Shown here one piece after another: positions 26,765 to 36,424 of a stretch of 64,000 nt of DNA. Both the position numbers and the translations under genes were made by a program. The stretch is from Leptolyngbya sp. BL0902 (GTDB lineage: Bacteria > Cyanobacteriota > Cyanobacteriia > Phormidesmidales > Phormidesmidaceae): assembly GCF_016403105.1 (NCBI RefSeq), contig NZ_CP046155.1, forward strand, positions 3,749,906 through 3,813,905, written 5' to 3'. The notes beneath the pieces were generated by a model, which had not been told where the DNA came from, ran no database searches, and saw nothing but the letters and a program-made list of their open reading frames with translations. Numbering within the stretch: the stretch's first letter is position 1; every line of letters starts with the position of its first letter.

Positions 26765-27853
26765 ATGGGCAGTACTTTTGGGCAGCTATTTCGCATTACC
26801 ACCTTTGGCGAATCCCACGGTGGCGGCGTGGGCGTGGTGATTGATGGCTGTCCACCCCGGCTGGAGATCAGCGTTGAGGAAATCCAGGCGGAGCTAGATC
26901 GGCGGCGACCGGGCCAAAGCAAAATTACCACCCCCCGCAAGGAAAACGACCGCTGCGAGATTCTTTCCGGCGTGTTCCAGGGCAAAACCCTAGGGACGCC
27001 CATTTCCATCCTGGTGCGCAACCAAGACACCCGTCCCCAGGACTATAGCGAAATGGCCACCACCTATCGCCCCTCCCACGCCGACGCCACCTACGACGCC
27101 AAGTACGGCTTCCGCAACTACCAGGGCGGCGGACGATCCTCGGCGCGGGAAACCATTGGCCGAGTGGCGGCGGGGGCCGTGGCCAAGAAAATCCTTCAGC
27201 AGGTGGCCGGGGTAGAAATCATCGGCTACGTCAAGCGCATTCAGGATTTGGAGGGCACCGTTGACCCCGAAACCGTCACCCTAGAGCAGGTGGAGAGCAA
27301 CATCGTGCGCTGCCCCGATGCCGAAGCCGCCGAGCACATGATCGCCCGCATCGAAGCCATCCGCGACCAAGGGGATTCCATCGGCGGCGTGGTGGAGTGT
27401 GTGGCCCGTGGCGTACCTATCGGTCTGGGGGATCCCGTGTTCGACAAACTGGAGGCCGATCTCGCCAAGGGCGTGATGTCCCTCCCGGCTAGCAAGGGCT
27501 TTGAGTTGGGTTCTGGCTTTGCGGGCACCCTGCTAACGGGTAGCGAACACAACGATGAATACTACACCGACGAAAACGGCCAGCTCCGCACCCGCACCAA
27601 CCGATCCGGCGGCACCCAGGGCGGCATCTCCAACGGCGAAACCATCATTATCCGCGCCGCCTTCAAGCCCACGGCCACCATTCGCAAGGCCCAAAACACC
27701 GTCACCAACAGCGGCGAAGCCACCGTCCTCTCCGCCCGTGGTCGCCACGATCCCTGCGTGTTGCCCCGCGCTGTGCCCATGGTGGAAGCCATGATGGCCC
27801 TGGTGCTGTGCGATCATCTGCTGCGTCACCACGGCCAATGCACCCTGTTCTAA
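26765..27853 (+). CDS. aroC: Chorismate synthase
   Basis: This enzyme performs the last step of the shikimate pathway, converting EPSP to chorismate with reduced FMN. The 362-residue length is standard. The signatures [17 protein letters not shown] (N-terminal), the [20 protein letters not shown] and [10 protein letters not shown] blocks, and C-terminal [20 protein letters not shown] are all present. The ATG at 26765 gives the expected [18 protein letters not shown]; no strong Shine-Dalgarno is seen. The IS lies 165 bp upstream of the gene and leaves the immediate promoter region (26600-26764) intact. Confidence 0.97.
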   Translation: MGSTFGQLFRITTFGESHGGGVGVVIDGCPPRLEISVEEIQAELDRRRPGQSKITTPRKENDRCEILSGVFQGKTLGTPISILVRNQDTRPQDYSEMATTYRPSHADATYDAKYGFRNYQGGGRSSARETIGRVAAGAVAKKILQQVAGVEIIGYVKRIQDLEGTVDPETVTLEQVESNIVRCPDAEAAEHMIARIEAIRDQGDSIGGVVECVARGVPIGLGDPVFDKLEADLAKGVMSLPASKGFELGSGFAGTLLTGSEHNDEYYTDENGQLRTRTNRSGGTQGGISNGETIIIRAAFKPTATIRKAQNTVTNSGEATVLSARGRHDPCVLPRAVPMVEAMMALVLCDHLLRHHGQCTLF

Positions 27854-27875
27854 AGGATGAGGAGCACACCGCAGG

Positions 27876-28562
27876 CTAGGGCTGAAGGGCCGCTACATAC
27901 TGGTTTACCAGGCTGTCGATACCCGTGAGGGCGGTGCCTACCACTACGGTAAAGGCCCCTGCTTCGAGGGCGGCACGGGCCATCTCCGGCGAGGCAATGC
28001 CCCCTTCACAGATCACAGGTACGGCACAGTGTTCCACCATAGCCCGCAGCAGATCCAGGCTGGGGGGTGTTTCCCCCTGGGTGGCTTCGGTATAGCCAAA
28101 GAGGGTGGTGCCCACGCAGTCGGCCCCGGCTTCGATGGCCCAGAGCGCATTATTGAGGTTGTCCACATCCGCCATCACGGGTTTGTTGAGGTGGGTGTGG
28201 ATGTAGTCAATCAACTCTGCCAGGGTTTCCTGCCCCGGACGAGGCCGCTGGGTGGCATCGACGGCGATGATGTCGCTACCCGCCTCGGCCACGGCCTCGG
28301 CATGGTGGCGCTGGGGCGTAATATACACCGAAGACGGCGGCAACACCTGCTTCCACAGGCCAATAATGGGCTGATTAACCCGCTGCCGCACCGCCTCAAT
28401 GTGGCTGGGAGAATCAATCCGCACCCCCACCGCGCCCTGCTGCACCGCCGCCGCCGCCATGGCCGCGATCACCTGGGGATGGTGCAACGGTGATGTAGCC
28501 GGAGCCTGACAGGACACCACCAATCCACCCCGCAGGGCCTTCAACCTTATATCCATAGGCAT
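27876..28562 (-). CDS. nanE: N-acetylmannosamine-6-phosphate 2-epimerase
   Basis: NanE converts ManNAc-6-P to GlcNAc-6-P in amino-sugar/sialic-acid catabolism. It is a TIM-barrel protein of about 228 residues with the family blocks GGLVVSCQAPATSPLH, GAVGVRIDSPSHI, IIGLWKQ, GSDIIAVDATQRPRPG, MADVDNLNNALWAIEAGADCVGTTLFGYT and CEGGIASPEMARAALEAGAFTVVVGTALT. ATG 28562 is preferred over a GTG seven codons upstream. No other nan genes are adjacent, so in this organism it may serve amino-sugar recycling rather than a sialic acid pathway. It is convergent with aroC. Confidence 0.92.
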   Translation of the reverse strand: MPMDIRLKALRGGLVVSCQAPATSPLHHPQVIAAMAAAAVQQGAVGVRIDSPSHIEAVRQRVNQPIIGLWKQVLPPSSVYITPQRHHAEAVAEAGSDIIAVDATQRPRPGQETLAELIDYIHTHLNKPVMADVDNLNNALWAIEAGADCVGTTLFGYTEATQGETPPSLDLLRAMVEHCAVPVICEGGIASPEMARAALEAGAFTVVVGTALTGIDSLVNQYVAALQP

Positions 28563-28691
28563 TGTTTGCAGGGCATCCTTCACCGTAGAACCGCCCCCAT
28601 TCTATCCCCTGGGGGCAGCGTCATCCCCCTGGGCAGAAAGACCCGCCAGGAGAAACCACCTACCGGGCGGTGGCTTAGATCAGGGAAGCAA

Positions 28692-29660
28692 TCACTCACC
28701 GCCGAAGTTCCACATCACCGGGTCGGTATCCACATAGTCGGTGACGGTGCGGCTAATGGCGTCCATATCTTCCAAGTCTTGGGGGGAGAGGTGGAGGGTG
28801 GCGGCTTTGGCGTTTTCCTGGGCCTGGAGAGCATTGCGAACCCCCACAATGGCGGTGGTTTGGGGCTGGGCCAACAGCCAGGCGAGGGCCAGATTGCCAA
28901 TGGTGGTGCGGTGGCGATGGGCAATGGGGCGCAGTTCGGCCAAAGCGGCGAGGGCCGTGTTGTAAAGGGGCGGACGAAACAGCTTGTTTTTGCTGCGAAT
29001 GTCGGCATCTGGAAAACGATGGGCCGCATCAAATTTGCCTGTCAGCAAACCTTGGGCCAGGGAGGAATAGGCCATGATCGTCAGGCAATGATCGATGCAG
29101 TAGGGCTGTTGATCCACTTCTACGCCGCGCCAAAAGAGGGAGTAGGGCGGCTGAAGACTGTCAATACGGCCATGCTGAGCTGCCTCCTCAAGCTGGGCTC
29201 GAGAGAAGTTGGAGACGCCGATGGCCCGAATTTTTCCCTGATCTTTTAAAGCATTGAGGGCGGCCATGGTTTCACCGATGGGCACCACCTCGCTACCAAA
29301 GGAGCCAGAGGGCCAGTGGATTTGGTAGAGGTCAATCACCTCCGTTTGTAGCCGCCGCAGGGACTGTTCGCACGCCTCCATCACCTGGTTGAACCGGAGA
29401 TGGTGGGGAAATACCTTGGTCGCAATCACCACCCGCTCCCGCCGATTAGCGAGGGCCTTGCCGACGAGGGTTTCGGAGTAGCCATCTCCATAGATTTCGG
29501 CGGTGTCAAAGGTGGTGATGCCTGCCTCCAGAGCCGCCTGCATGGCGTGGATCACGGTCTCATCATCGATGTTGACCCAGCCTTTCTTCCCTGCTTGCCA
29601 GGTGCCCAAAATGATGGGGCTAATCGCGATATCTGTGGTGCCCAACAGGCGGGTTTCCAT
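28692..29660 (-). CDS. Aldo/keto reductase
   Basis: This NADPH-dependent oxidoreductase has a TIM-barrel fold and 322 residues. The catalytic tetrad is visible: D and Y in FDTAEIYGDGYSE, K in VIATKVFPHH, and H in YQIHWPSG. Cofactor-binding blocks include GVSNFSRAQLEEA and AIVGVRNALQAQENAKA near the C-terminus. GGAAGG lies about 8 nt before the ATG. The substrate cannot be deduced. The gene stands between nanE and an L,D-transpeptidase gene, all on the minus strand but with gaps of over 70 bp, so co-transcription is possible but unproven. Confidence 0.93.
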   Translation of the reverse strand: METRLLGTTDIAISPIILGTWQAGKKGWVNIDDETVIHAMQAALEAGITTFDTAEIYGDGYSETLVGKALANRRERVVIATKVFPHHLRFNQVMEACEQSLRRLQTEVIDLYQIHWPSGSFGSEVVPIGETMAALNALKDQGKIRAIGVSNFSRAQLEEAAQHGRIDSLQPPYSLFWRGVEVDQQPYCIDHCLTIMAYSSLAQGLLTGKFDAAHRFPDADIRSKNKLFRPPLYNTALAALAELRPIAHRHRTTIGNLALAWLLAQPQTTAIVGVRNALQAQENAKAATLHLSPQDLEDMDAISRTVTDYVDTDPVMWNFGGE

Positions 29661-29735
29661 GGCAACACCTTCCTTTGGGCGTCCATTGTGTGGGGCTTAT
29701 TATGCCCTGAACCGATGCGGGTCGCCAGGGGGCTG

Positions 29736-30413
29736 CTAGGGGGTGACGATCACGCTCATTCCCATGTGAACCTGGTCAAATAGCGCCACCACATCTTCGT
29801 TGCGCAGGCGAACACAGCCGTTGGAAGCCGCCTGCCCGATGGAGGACACCGTAGGGGTGCCGTGGAAGCCAATAATGCCGTTGTCTAGGGTCAAAAAGCC
29901 AATCCAGCGCAGCCCCAGGGCACTGTTGGGGCCAGGTTCATGGATTTCCCCCGTCCAAGGGCTTTGCCAAATGGGATCGACAATCATCTGAAAGATTTGG
30001 TACTCCCCGACGGGGGTGGGGGTGGCCGGGGCACCGATGGCTACGGGGTAGCTGTCGAGCACCGTCTCGCCGCCGTAGACATACACCCGCCGTTCTCCCA
30101 GGCGCAGAACCAGGTGGGTAGCCCCCTGTTGAGGGGCCTCAGGTAGGTGGTCTTCGGGAAGACCCAGAGGGGGCATGGAGAGGGCTGGCAGCACGGGCTC
30201 TGGAGTAGCGGCGAGGGGCAACGCCGACCGCGAGGGCTGTGCCAAGCCTGGAACTGCGCCTAAGCCTAGGCCAACGGTGGCCACCACCATGCCCAGGAGG
30301 ATTCCCAGACCAGGGTTACACCATCGGGAAGCGGGCTGATGTCTGGATGCGTCAGTTGCCGTTCGGCTACGGCAGGGCCTTGTGCGATACATTGTCCCCA
30401 GGGCTGTTGTCAT
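29736..30413 (-). CDS. L,D-transpeptidase (YkuD family), exported
   Basis: This cell-wall enzyme forms or exchanges peptide cross-links through an active-site cysteine. The N-terminal 60 residues contain a basic stretch and a hydrophobic segment (LGILLGMVVATVGLGLGAVPGLAQP), a probable signal peptide or anchor. A Pro-rich spacer precedes the YkuD domain (about 100-225: LVLRLGERRVYVYGGETVLDSYPVAIG, TPTPVGEYQI). The catalytic motif is HGTPTVSSIGQAASNGCVRL with the nucleophilic Cys in SNGCVR. The true start is uncertain because several in-frame Met codons precede the hydrophobic segment. Confidence 0.92.
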   Translation of the reverse strand: MTTALGTMYRTRPCRSRTATDASRHQPASRWCNPGLGILLGMVVATVGLGLGAVPGLAQPSRSALPLAATPEPVLPALSMPPLGLPEDHLPEAPQQGATHLVLRLGERRVYVYGGETVLDSYPVAIGAPATPTPVGEYQIFQMIVDPIWQSPWTGEIHEPGPNSALGLRWIGFLTLDNGIIGFHGTPTVSSIGQAASNGCVRLRNEDVVALFDQVHMGMSVIVTP

Positions 30414-30526
30414 GGCGGCGGCTTTGCTTAACTCCCAACGCGATGGCCCCTAGGCTTCTGGCAAACCCACCACAGATCCAGGATGAATCCAGCGTGGGTT
30501 TTGTTGAGCTAGGGGCCGGGTTTGCT

Positions 30527-31258
30527 CTACCAAAGCCCTTGGACGGGCTCAGAAACGGTGGGGGCGGTGGTGGCCGGAGCCGTGGTCGGCGTGGGGGCTG
30601 GGGTCACAACGGCTTCTTCCACAACAGGGGTTTCGGACACTTCCGCCATCTCCGCTTCTGCCATGCGAGCCGTCAGAGCATCGACCAAACCCGCCGGGAT
30701 CAGCACGGTATCGATGGCATGGATGATGCCATTGCTAGCCTCCACATCCGCCAGCACCACGTTGGCATCGTTGACGATGACTTCATCAGCGCTAGAGCGC
30801 ACGCGCACGGGGCCGTTGAGGGTTTCAATCTCGCCGGGGCTAACTAGGCTGTCGGAGGTGACAATGTCGGGCACCACGTGGTAGGCCAGCACATCCGTCA
30901 GCAGATCTTGGTTTTCGGGCAGCAACAGAGCTTCTAACACCTCGGTGGGCAGGGCGGCAAAGGCGTCGTTGGTGGGAGCAAAGACGGTGAAGGGGCCTTC
31001 CCCAGACAGCACATCGACCAAATCCGCTGCTTGAACGGCGGTCACTAGGGTGCTGAAGGCGCTATTGCCAGCGGCGATATCCACGATGGTGTCGCCAGCC
31101 TGGGCCAACTGGTCGGCGACTGCCTCGGCGGCCACGGGGCTATCGGTAGCTGAGGCGGGCATCAACTCGTTAGCCAGGACTGGAGTGATCGTGAACACAC
31201 CAAGGCCAGCCACGCTGAACAGGGCAGAGAGAAGCTTGTGCATCGTGGGGTAGGTCAT
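30527..31258 (-). CDS. Secreted fasciclin (FAS1) domain protein
   Basis: The 243-residue product has a signal peptide (MHKLLSALFSVAGLGVFTITPVLA) and one FAS1 domain (about 55-195) with the H1 motif FTVFAPTNDAFAALP and the later block LNGPVRVRSSADEVIVNDANVVLADVEASNGIIHAIDTVLIP. An Ala/Thr/Pro-rich tail (VVTPAPTPTTAPATTAPT) follows. FAS1 proteins act in extracellular adhesion or surface assembly. ATG 31258 is chosen over an upstream TTG; MHKLL at 31243 is an alternative. Confidence 0.92.
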   Translation of the reverse strand: MTYPTMHKLLSALFSVAGLGVFTITPVLANELMPASATDSPVAAEAVADQLAQAGDTIVDIAAGNSAFSTLVTAVQAADLVDVLSGEGPFTVFAPTNDAFAALPTEVLEALLLPENQDLLTDVLAYHVVPDIVTSDSLVSPGEIETLNGPVRVRSSADEVIVNDANVVLADVEASNGIIHAIDTVLIPAGLVDALTARMAEAEMAEVSETPVVEEAVVTPAPTPTTAPATTAPTVSEPVQGLW

Positions 31259-31394
31259 GATTTTCAAATCGGTTATGAAGTTTTGCAAACAGACGGAATT
31301 ATGGCCGATTCTAGTACACTTCCGTCAATTTAGGCAGGGTTTAGTCAGGATTTAGGTGGTCTAACCCTGACATCTTGCCCCTGTGTCCTGCTCG

Positions 31395-32348
31395 CTAGTG
31401 CAGCGTCACGCTAGCCCCGTGGAAGACCAAAATCGACAGAAAAAAGTCCACCACAAACAGCCCCACCCAGGTGGTGACGACGGCGGCGGTGGCGGCTCGG
31501 CCCACGGATTGGCTACAGGTGGTGGTCAGCCCCCAGGTGCAGCCTGCTAAGCCCACCATGGCTCCAAACAGCACAGATTTAACCAGTACCGCCACCAAAT
31601 CTTCCAGCATGAGCAGGGTGCGGACGGACTCCAAAAATTGCTGGGCAGGCACCTGGTAGAGCTGGGCGGCAATGGCAGCTCCCGATAGAATGCCCACGAC
31701 TAGGCCCAAAACCGTCAGCACGGGCAGCATGATGCAGCAGGCCACCACCCTAGGCACAACCAGGTAGTTCACGGGGCAAGTGTGCAGCATTTTCAGAGCA
31801 TCGATCTGGTCTGTCACCTTCATGCAGCCAATTTCCGCCGCAAAAGCAGTGCCCACCTGCCCCGCCAATACTGCCGCCGTGAGCAGCGGGGCCAACTCCC
31901 GACAAAAGGCCAGGGCAAAGGCTCCCCCCAGGGCAAAGGTGGCCCCAAAGCGATCCAGTTCGCGGGCGGTTTGGATGGTAAAAATCATCCCCGCAAATAG
32001 GTTAATCATCAGAACGGGCATCAGGGTGCCGAGCCCCACCAGGGCCATTTGGGCCAGGGTGAGTTGACGATTAATCCGTCCCTGCAACACCCGTAGCAAC
32101 ACCTGGCCGCCCAGCAAGCCAGCTAGACCACAGTGGTACAGCCAGGACTTTTGCCGCAGATCCTCCGTGGGGGTGGGTTCCAGCCAGGGATCGGGCCAGG
32201 GGCGATTTGGTGAGCGGGGGCCATTTCTGACCCAGGACTTGGGAAACAGTGCTTTCACCATGGCTGAGGTCACAAGTAACGGGTTAAAAGCGGCCAGTTG
32301 AGAGATGATCCACGCAGATGGCCCGCGTAGTCGCCTATATCTTGCCAT
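31395..32348 (-). CDS. MlaE-family ABC transporter permease
   Basis: This integral inner-membrane permease of the Mla/TRIGALACTOSYLDIACYLGLYCEROL type is involved in lipid transport between membranes. The 317 residues include an N-terminal cytoplasmic extension of about 70 residues and about five or six hydrophobic segments. The conserved core is FALGGAFALAFCRELAPLLTAAVLAGQVGTAFAAEIGCMKVTDQIDALKML, which contains the RELAPLLTA and E-x-G-xMKVTEQIDAL motif of MlaE. No MlaD- or MlaF-like genes are adjacent, so the ATPase and substrate-binding partners must be encoded elsewhere. The start may lie further in, at MVKALFPKSW. Confidence 0.92.
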   Translation of the reverse strand: MARYRRLRGPSAWIISQLAAFNPLLVTSAMVKALFPKSWVRNGPRSPNRPWPDPWLEPTPTEDLRQKSWLYHCGLAGLLGGQVLLRVLQGRINRQLTLAQMALVGLGTLMPVLMINLFAGMIFTIQTARELDRFGATFALGGAFALAFCRELAPLLTAAVLAGQVGTAFAAEIGCMKVTDQIDALKMLHTCPVNYLVVPRVVACCIMLPVLTVLGLVVGILSGAAIAAQLYQVPAQQFLESVRTLLMLEDLVAVLVKSVLFGAMVGLAGCTWGLTTTCSQSVGRAATAAVVTTWVGLFVVDFFLSILVFHGASVTLH

Positions 32349-32752
32349 CTAGGCCATGTCTGTTTTGTCGTCTAGGGTATCCCTAGGAGGCGGGTTGCCC
32401 AGGGGGGTCAGGCTTGGGTATTGTGTCTTGGTCAATCCCACCATCTAGCGTCCGTAGGGTGCAAACCCAAGGCCATGCCTTAGACTCAACTATTTAGACT
32501 CAATTTGTGCCCGATGAGTTCGGTCGGTTCATAGATCTTTGTCCTGTCTTTGTCCTGCTGATCTCGGTAATTCGGTGATTTGGTGATGCGGAAACAACGC
32601 CAGCGGTTCGGCAATCCGAGCGCAGCCGCCCCGGTCGATGGAGCCCAAGGCCGATGCGGATCAAGCCTGCGGTGGCATGTCGGGGAGCGTAGGGCGGGCC
32701 GGGAGAGCCCCGCCTTGGGATAGTTTTGGTAAAGTGGTACTGAGTACGATTT
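32349..32752. other. Divergent gap between MlaE gene and perR
   Basis: No gene is convincing; frames here lack start signals and protein character. A direct repeat TTAGACTCAA occurs twice within 28 bp (about 32480-32504), and TTTGTCCTG is repeated at 32537-32557. The right end carries the palindrome near the perR start. Confidence 0.4.
32737..32747. promoter_or_regulatory. Palindrome just upstream of the perR start
   Basis: GTACTGAGTAC is a perfect 5+1+5 palindrome ending 6 bp before the first ATG of the Fur-family gene. Its position would suit autoregulation, but it does not match a Fur or PerR box that I can state with confidence. Confidence 0.3.
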
Positions 32753-33208
32753 ATGTGCGTTGCCATGGATGATCCTGCCCTTTCCCACCCGCCCATCCGG
32801 TCTTTAGAAGACGCCCTAGAGCGCTGTCAGGTCTTGGGAATGCGGCTCAGTCGCCAGCGGCGCTACATCCTAGAACTCCTGTGGCAACAGCAGGGACACC
32901 TCTCTGCCCGCGACATTTATCACCGCCTCAACCAGGAGGGGCGAGAAATTGGCCACACCTCCGTTTACCAAAACCTAGACGCCCTCTCCGAGCAGGGCAT
33001 CATTGAATGTGTCGAGCGGGCCGATGGCCGCCTCTATGGCCACAGCAGCCGCTCCCACAGCCACGTCAACTGTCTGGACACCGACGACATTATTGATGTG
33101 GATGTGGTGTTACCCGCCGAGTTAATTCAGCAAATTGAGGCCCAAACTGGGGTTGCGATTACCGACTATCGCATTGACTTCTTCGGCACGAAGGCCGTGT
33201 CTGCCTAA
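32753..33208 (+). CDS. perR: Fur-family peroxide regulator (PerR/FurC type)
   Basis: The 151-residue DNA-binding protein has the FurC/PerR-specific N-terminus PIRSLEDALERCQVLGMRLS followed by the winged helix (QRRYILELLWQQQGHLSARDIYHRLNQEG and HTSVYQNLDALSEQGI). Downstream, HSSRSHSHVNCLDTDDIID provides histidine/acidic metal ligands. The two CxxC structural-zinc pairs of FurA are absent, as in cyanobacterial FurC/PerR (Synechocystis Slr1738, Anabaena FurC). These repress peroxide-defence genes until oxidised. The start is ambiguous between 32753 and 32765. Confidence 0.88.
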   Translation: MCVAMDDPALSHPPIRSLEDALERCQVLGMRLSRQRRYILELLWQQQGHLSARDIYHRLNQEGREIGHTSVYQNLDALSEQGIIECVERADGRLYGHSSRSHSHVNCLDTDDIIDVDVVLPAELIQQIEAQTGVAITDYRIDFFGTKAVSA

Positions 33209-33385
33209 GCCTCCGAAATCCTCCCTGGGGATCGGGCACAAAACGGCCTGAACGACCTCAACCTCGGCGTAAAGATACCCTATCAGCCCTGTGCTCTGGC
33301 TCTCCATTGGCCCCTGCTCCAACCGGATTGCCCAGGCCCAGGGTGGCGCTGTTTCTGACCGCAGCCCAGGGCTGCAAGGTGGTCT

Positions 33386-33772
33386 ATGCTACGACGGTTT
33401 TTGTCCCTAGGTGTGATGTCTGGGCTGTTGGCCTTCTCGCTGCCAGCGGCGGCTCGTCCAGAATTGGCCAGTGGCGATCAACTGCTCAACACTGACGTGG
33501 CTGGGTGTTTGGCCACCGCCGATCAATTCATCCAGAGCTTGAATATTGAGTCGTCCCAAGGCTCGATGGATCGCACCGGATACTTTGAGGATGGGGTCTT
33601 TCGCATTGTGTGCTACAGCGCAGGTGAGGATCACAGCTTGGCGGTGGTGGTTGTCAGCCATGCGGGGGATCGAGTGACCGTGGCCGATTTCGTTCAGTTT
33701 GCCCTCACCTCCCTCCATCAGATCGATACCCCCACCGAACCCATGGCTCCATCGGCCCAGGCTCTCCCCTAA
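33386..33772 (+). CDS. Small secreted hypothetical protein
   Basis: The 128-residue protein has a clear signal peptide (MLRRFLSLGVMSGLLAFSLPAAARP). The mature part contains two cysteines (VAGCLATADQFIQ and FRIVCYSAGED) that could form a disulphide, and an alternating hydrophobic stretch LAVVVVSHAGDRVTVADFVQF. I recognise no family. It lies between perR and a BASS transporter on the same strand, 51 bp before the latter. Confidence 0.7.
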   Translation: MLRRFLSLGVMSGLLAFSLPAAARPELASGDQLLNTDVAGCLATADQFIQSLNIESSQGSMDRTGYFEDGVFRIVCYSAGEDHSLAVVVVSHAGDRVTVADFVQFALTSLHQIDTPTEPMAPSAQALP

Positions 33773-33823
33773 CCAACGGCCCCATTGATCGGTACACTAC
33801 CCCCATAGTGGCGGGGAACGATC

Positions 33824-34744
33824 ATGGAATCCAGTGCATTAACGACCCTGTTTTTACCGCTGGCGCTGTTTGCAGTCATGCTGGGTATGGGGTTGGGGCT
33901 ACGGGGCGAAGACTTTAGGCGGGTCGTGGTCTATCCCAGGCCCGTAGTGGTGGGGCTGGTGGCCCAGTTGGTAATGCTGCCTCTGCTGGGGTTTGCCCTG
34001 GCCTCCAGTTTGCCCCTGCGGCCCGAACTAGCGGCGGGGCTGGTGCTGTTAACCGCCTGTCCGGGGGGGCCAACCTCTAACCTCATCACCTATCTGGCGC
34101 GGGGGAATGTGGCCCTGTCTGTCTCCCTCACGGCCTTCAGCAGCGTGGTGACGGTGTTCACCATCCCCCTGGTGGTCAATCTGGCCCTGGGACGCTTTTT
34201 GGGCACTGCCACAACCCTGCGACTGTCCTTGGTGTCCACGGTGGCGCAAATCGCCGTGATCACCCTCCTGCCCGTAGGATTGGGGATGCTGGTCAACCAC
34301 TATCGCCCGCGCACCGCCGCCCAAATCGAACGGGGGGTGAAGTGGCTGTCGCTCTTTTTGCTGGGGGTGATCATTGCCGGACTGCTGATTCAACAGCGGG
34401 CGAACCTGCTGGAGTTCTTGCTTCAGGTGGGTGGGGCCATGCTGGGGCTAAACCTGTTGGCCATGGGGCTGGGCTATGGCCTAGCGCGGGTAGCGGGCCT
34501 CGATGACCCCAGTAGAACGGCCATCACCGTGGAGGTGGGCCTTCAAAACGGCACCCTAGCCATCACCCTAGCCAGTTCGCCGCTGTTTTTGAATCAGCCG
34601 GATCTGGCAATTCCCGCCGCCATCTACAGCCTGCTGATGTTTGGTACGGGCTTGGCCTTTGCCGCCTGGAAGCACCAGCGTCGCCCGGTTGCCGCCGTCT
34701 CCGTTCCCCAGTCCGATGGCGATCCGGTTAGCGAGCGCAAGTAG
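33824..34744 (+). CDS. Bile acid:sodium symporter family (BASS) transporter
   Basis: The 306-residue integral membrane protein has about nine or ten hydrophobic segments. Family landmarks are GLGLRGEDFRRV near the N-terminus, LTACPGGPTSNLITYLARGNVALSVSLTAFSS (the sodium-site crossover) and TITVEVGLQNGTLAITLASS near the C-terminus. Cyanobacterial BASS members transport organic anions such as bicarbonate, pyruvate or other acids with sodium; the substrate here is unknown. This is the short eukaryote-like/ArsB-unrelated form, not SbtA or BicA. It is convergent with nadK, with stop codons 14 bp apart. Confidence 0.9.
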   Translation: MESSALTTLFLPLALFAVMLGMGLGLRGEDFRRVVVYPRPVVVGLVAQLVMLPLLGFALASSLPLRPELAAGLVLLTACPGGPTSNLITYLARGNVALSVSLTAFSSVVTVFTIPLVVNLALGRFLGTATTLRLSLVSTVAQIAVITLLPVGLGMLVNHYRPRTAAQIERGVKWLSLFLLGVIIAGLLIQQRANLLEFLLQVGGAMLGLNLLAMGLGYGLARVAGLDDPSRTAITVEVGLQNGTLAITLASSPLFLNQPDLAIPAAIYSLLMFGTGLAFAAWKHQRRPVAAVSVPQSDGDPVSERK

Positions 34745-34757
34745 GGTCTGTCCGCGC

Positions 34758-35675
34758 CTAGGGCAGTTCCACAGACGTCGGCTTGGCGATGTGGGGCAAG
34801 CCCCAGCCCAGCTTTTCTCGCAGCACCTTAAAAAATTCGGGCGACCGCAGCCGAATGAACCGGGCTACGTAGGGAGCGCGACAGGTGCTCACCCAATCTC
34901 CTGGCATGACGTAGCATCCGGCATTGCCGTCTACAATCATCACCAAAGGATCGGTGTTGGCGGAATGGATGGCAACAGGCTCATGGTCGGGGAAGACTAG
35001 CCCCCGCGAGGCCAGGGAATGGGGACAAATGGGGATGAGCTGCGTCACCGAAACCCCAGGGGTAATCACCGGGCCACCCGCTGATAGGGCATAGGCCGTA
35101 GACCCCGTGGGGGTGGAGACGATGATGCCATCGGCGGCAATGTCTACGGGGGAATGGCGACCAATACCCACCTCGAAGTGGCACATACTGGTGAGGGGTT
35201 CGCGGTGCAGCACCATTTCGTTGAGGCAGAGGGCTTCCCAAATTAGGGTGTCTCCATGGCAGAGCTTCACTGCCAGCATGGATCGATCTTCAATTTCGTA
35301 TTCCCCCGCCAGCACTTGGTCGATGGCCTGGGGCAGTTGGTTGAGGTAGGCTTCGGTGAGAAAGCCCATGTGGCCCGTGTTGATGGTAAGCAGCGGAATG
35401 CCAATGGGGGCTAACTGCCGAAACGCTGCCAGCACCGTGCCATCGCCGCCCAACACTAGGGCAAACAGCATATCGGCGTCAAAGTGGGGTGGCACCAGGC
35501 TATCTAAGGGCGTGTGGCACATGGGCCGCTCTGGGCTAGAGTAGCCCAAAATACCGCCCGCCCCGGTGGCCAGGACAACGTCTAAGCCTTTTCCCTCCAG
35601 CTTTTCCTGCCATTCCAAGGCGACCTGCTGGGCAACGGGCTTAATGTCGTTATAAATAATGCCGACCTTGGGCAC
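34758..35675 (-). CDS. nadK: NAD kinase
   Basis: This enzyme phosphorylates NAD to NADP using ATP or polyphosphate. The 305-residue length is typical. The diagnostic GGDGT motif is at 76-80 ([14 protein letters not shown]), and the NE motif ([11 protein letters not shown]) and [14 protein letters not shown] block are conserved. The N-terminal [10 protein letters not shown] is the standard start. With the pncB-nadD operon at 20-22.7 kb, this window encodes much of NAD(P) synthesis, though the loci are separate. Confidence 0.96.
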   Translation of the reverse strand: MPKVGIIYNDIKPVAQQVALEWQEKLEGKGLDVVLATGAGGILGYSSPERPMCHTPLDSLVPPHFDADMLFALVLGGDGTVLAAFRQLAPIGIPLLTINTGHMGFLTEAYLNQLPQAIDQVLAGEYEIEDRSMLAVKLCHGDTLIWEALCLNEMVLHREPLTSMCHFEVGIGRHSPVDIAADGIIVSTPTGSTAYALSAGGPVITPGVSVTQLIPICPHSLASRGLVFPDHEPVAIHSANTDPLVMIVDGNAGCYVMPGDWVSTCRAPYVARFIRLRSPEFFKVLREKLGWGLPHIAKPTSVELP

Positions 35676-35980
35676 AGGCAGTTTCCAGTGTTAAGCGAAG
35701 GGAAAAAGCCGCGATAGTTCGGCCTGGGGCACCCATGCGTGAGGCTGGGCACGGCAAGCCGACAGTAGGGCTTCACCCTAGGCTACCGTTTTTTCGTCGT
35801 GGATTAAACGCCTGCCCAAAATTCCGTTACCTCAGGTTGGGGCAGGTTAGGGCAAATCCAGCCTCGCCCTAACCTGGGCCTAGGGGTTATGGTACCTATG
35901 GAGCAGGCCCGTTCTGCATCATTGGTCTGCCTGCTGTCCTTGGCCTGCGGCCTGCTGTACTGTTCTGAGTCCTAAGTCCT
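35676..35980. other. Divergent gap between nadK and the DUF3146 gene
   Basis: No gene is seen. A perfect 11-bp inverted repeat CAGGTTAGGGC (35843-35853) and GCCCTAACCTG (35866-35876) with a 12-nt loop is the main structure. It lacks a T-run and is 105 bp from the next gene, so it is not a typical terminator. A CCTGCTGT-type repeat occurs at 35927-35960. Confidence 0.45.
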
Positions 35981-36241
35981 GTGTCCAGACGCTCCTCCGA
36001 AACCACGGCCTATGTGCGCATCACCCACCAGTCCTGGAGCCAGGGCCGCATTGAAGGGGAGGTGCGGGCCAGTGACTACGAATGGCAGTTTCAATGGCGC
36101 TTTCGCCAGGGCCAATTACGCATTGAACCGTCCCTGGGGCGAGCGCTGATCTGCGAACCCCTCAGTCGGTTTTTAGAGCGCTGTGACTATCAACTGGAAC
36201 CGGGCGGCGACTACTCCTTCACCATCCGCGCCAAACTTTAG
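35981..36241 (+). CDS. DUF3146-family protein
   Basis: This 86-residue cyanobacterial protein starts at GTG 35981. The conserved core reads TTAYVRITHQSWSQGRIEGE, then YEWQFQWRFRQGQLRI and the C-terminal LERCDYQLEPGGDYSFTIRA. The family is small, soluble and of unknown function. It precedes gatA by 184 bp on the same strand. Confidence 0.85.
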   Translation: MSRRSSETTAYVRITHQSWSQGRIEGEVRASDYEWQFQWRFRQGQLRIEPSLGRALICEPLSRFLERCDYQLEPGGDYSFTIRAKL

Positions 36242-36424
36242 CCAAACCTTAACCGACAGGGCTCAGGGATTTCCCATCAAACCATGGCGACCTAGGGTTC
36301 ACCGACCCCGCCGCATCTCGGTGCGGATCGATTTGCCCTGGGTGGCCCCGGAAGTGCACAAAAGATTGGGCCAGAACCCGCCTATACTAATACTTTGGTG
36401 TTTGTGGCAAATCCGAGGAATTCC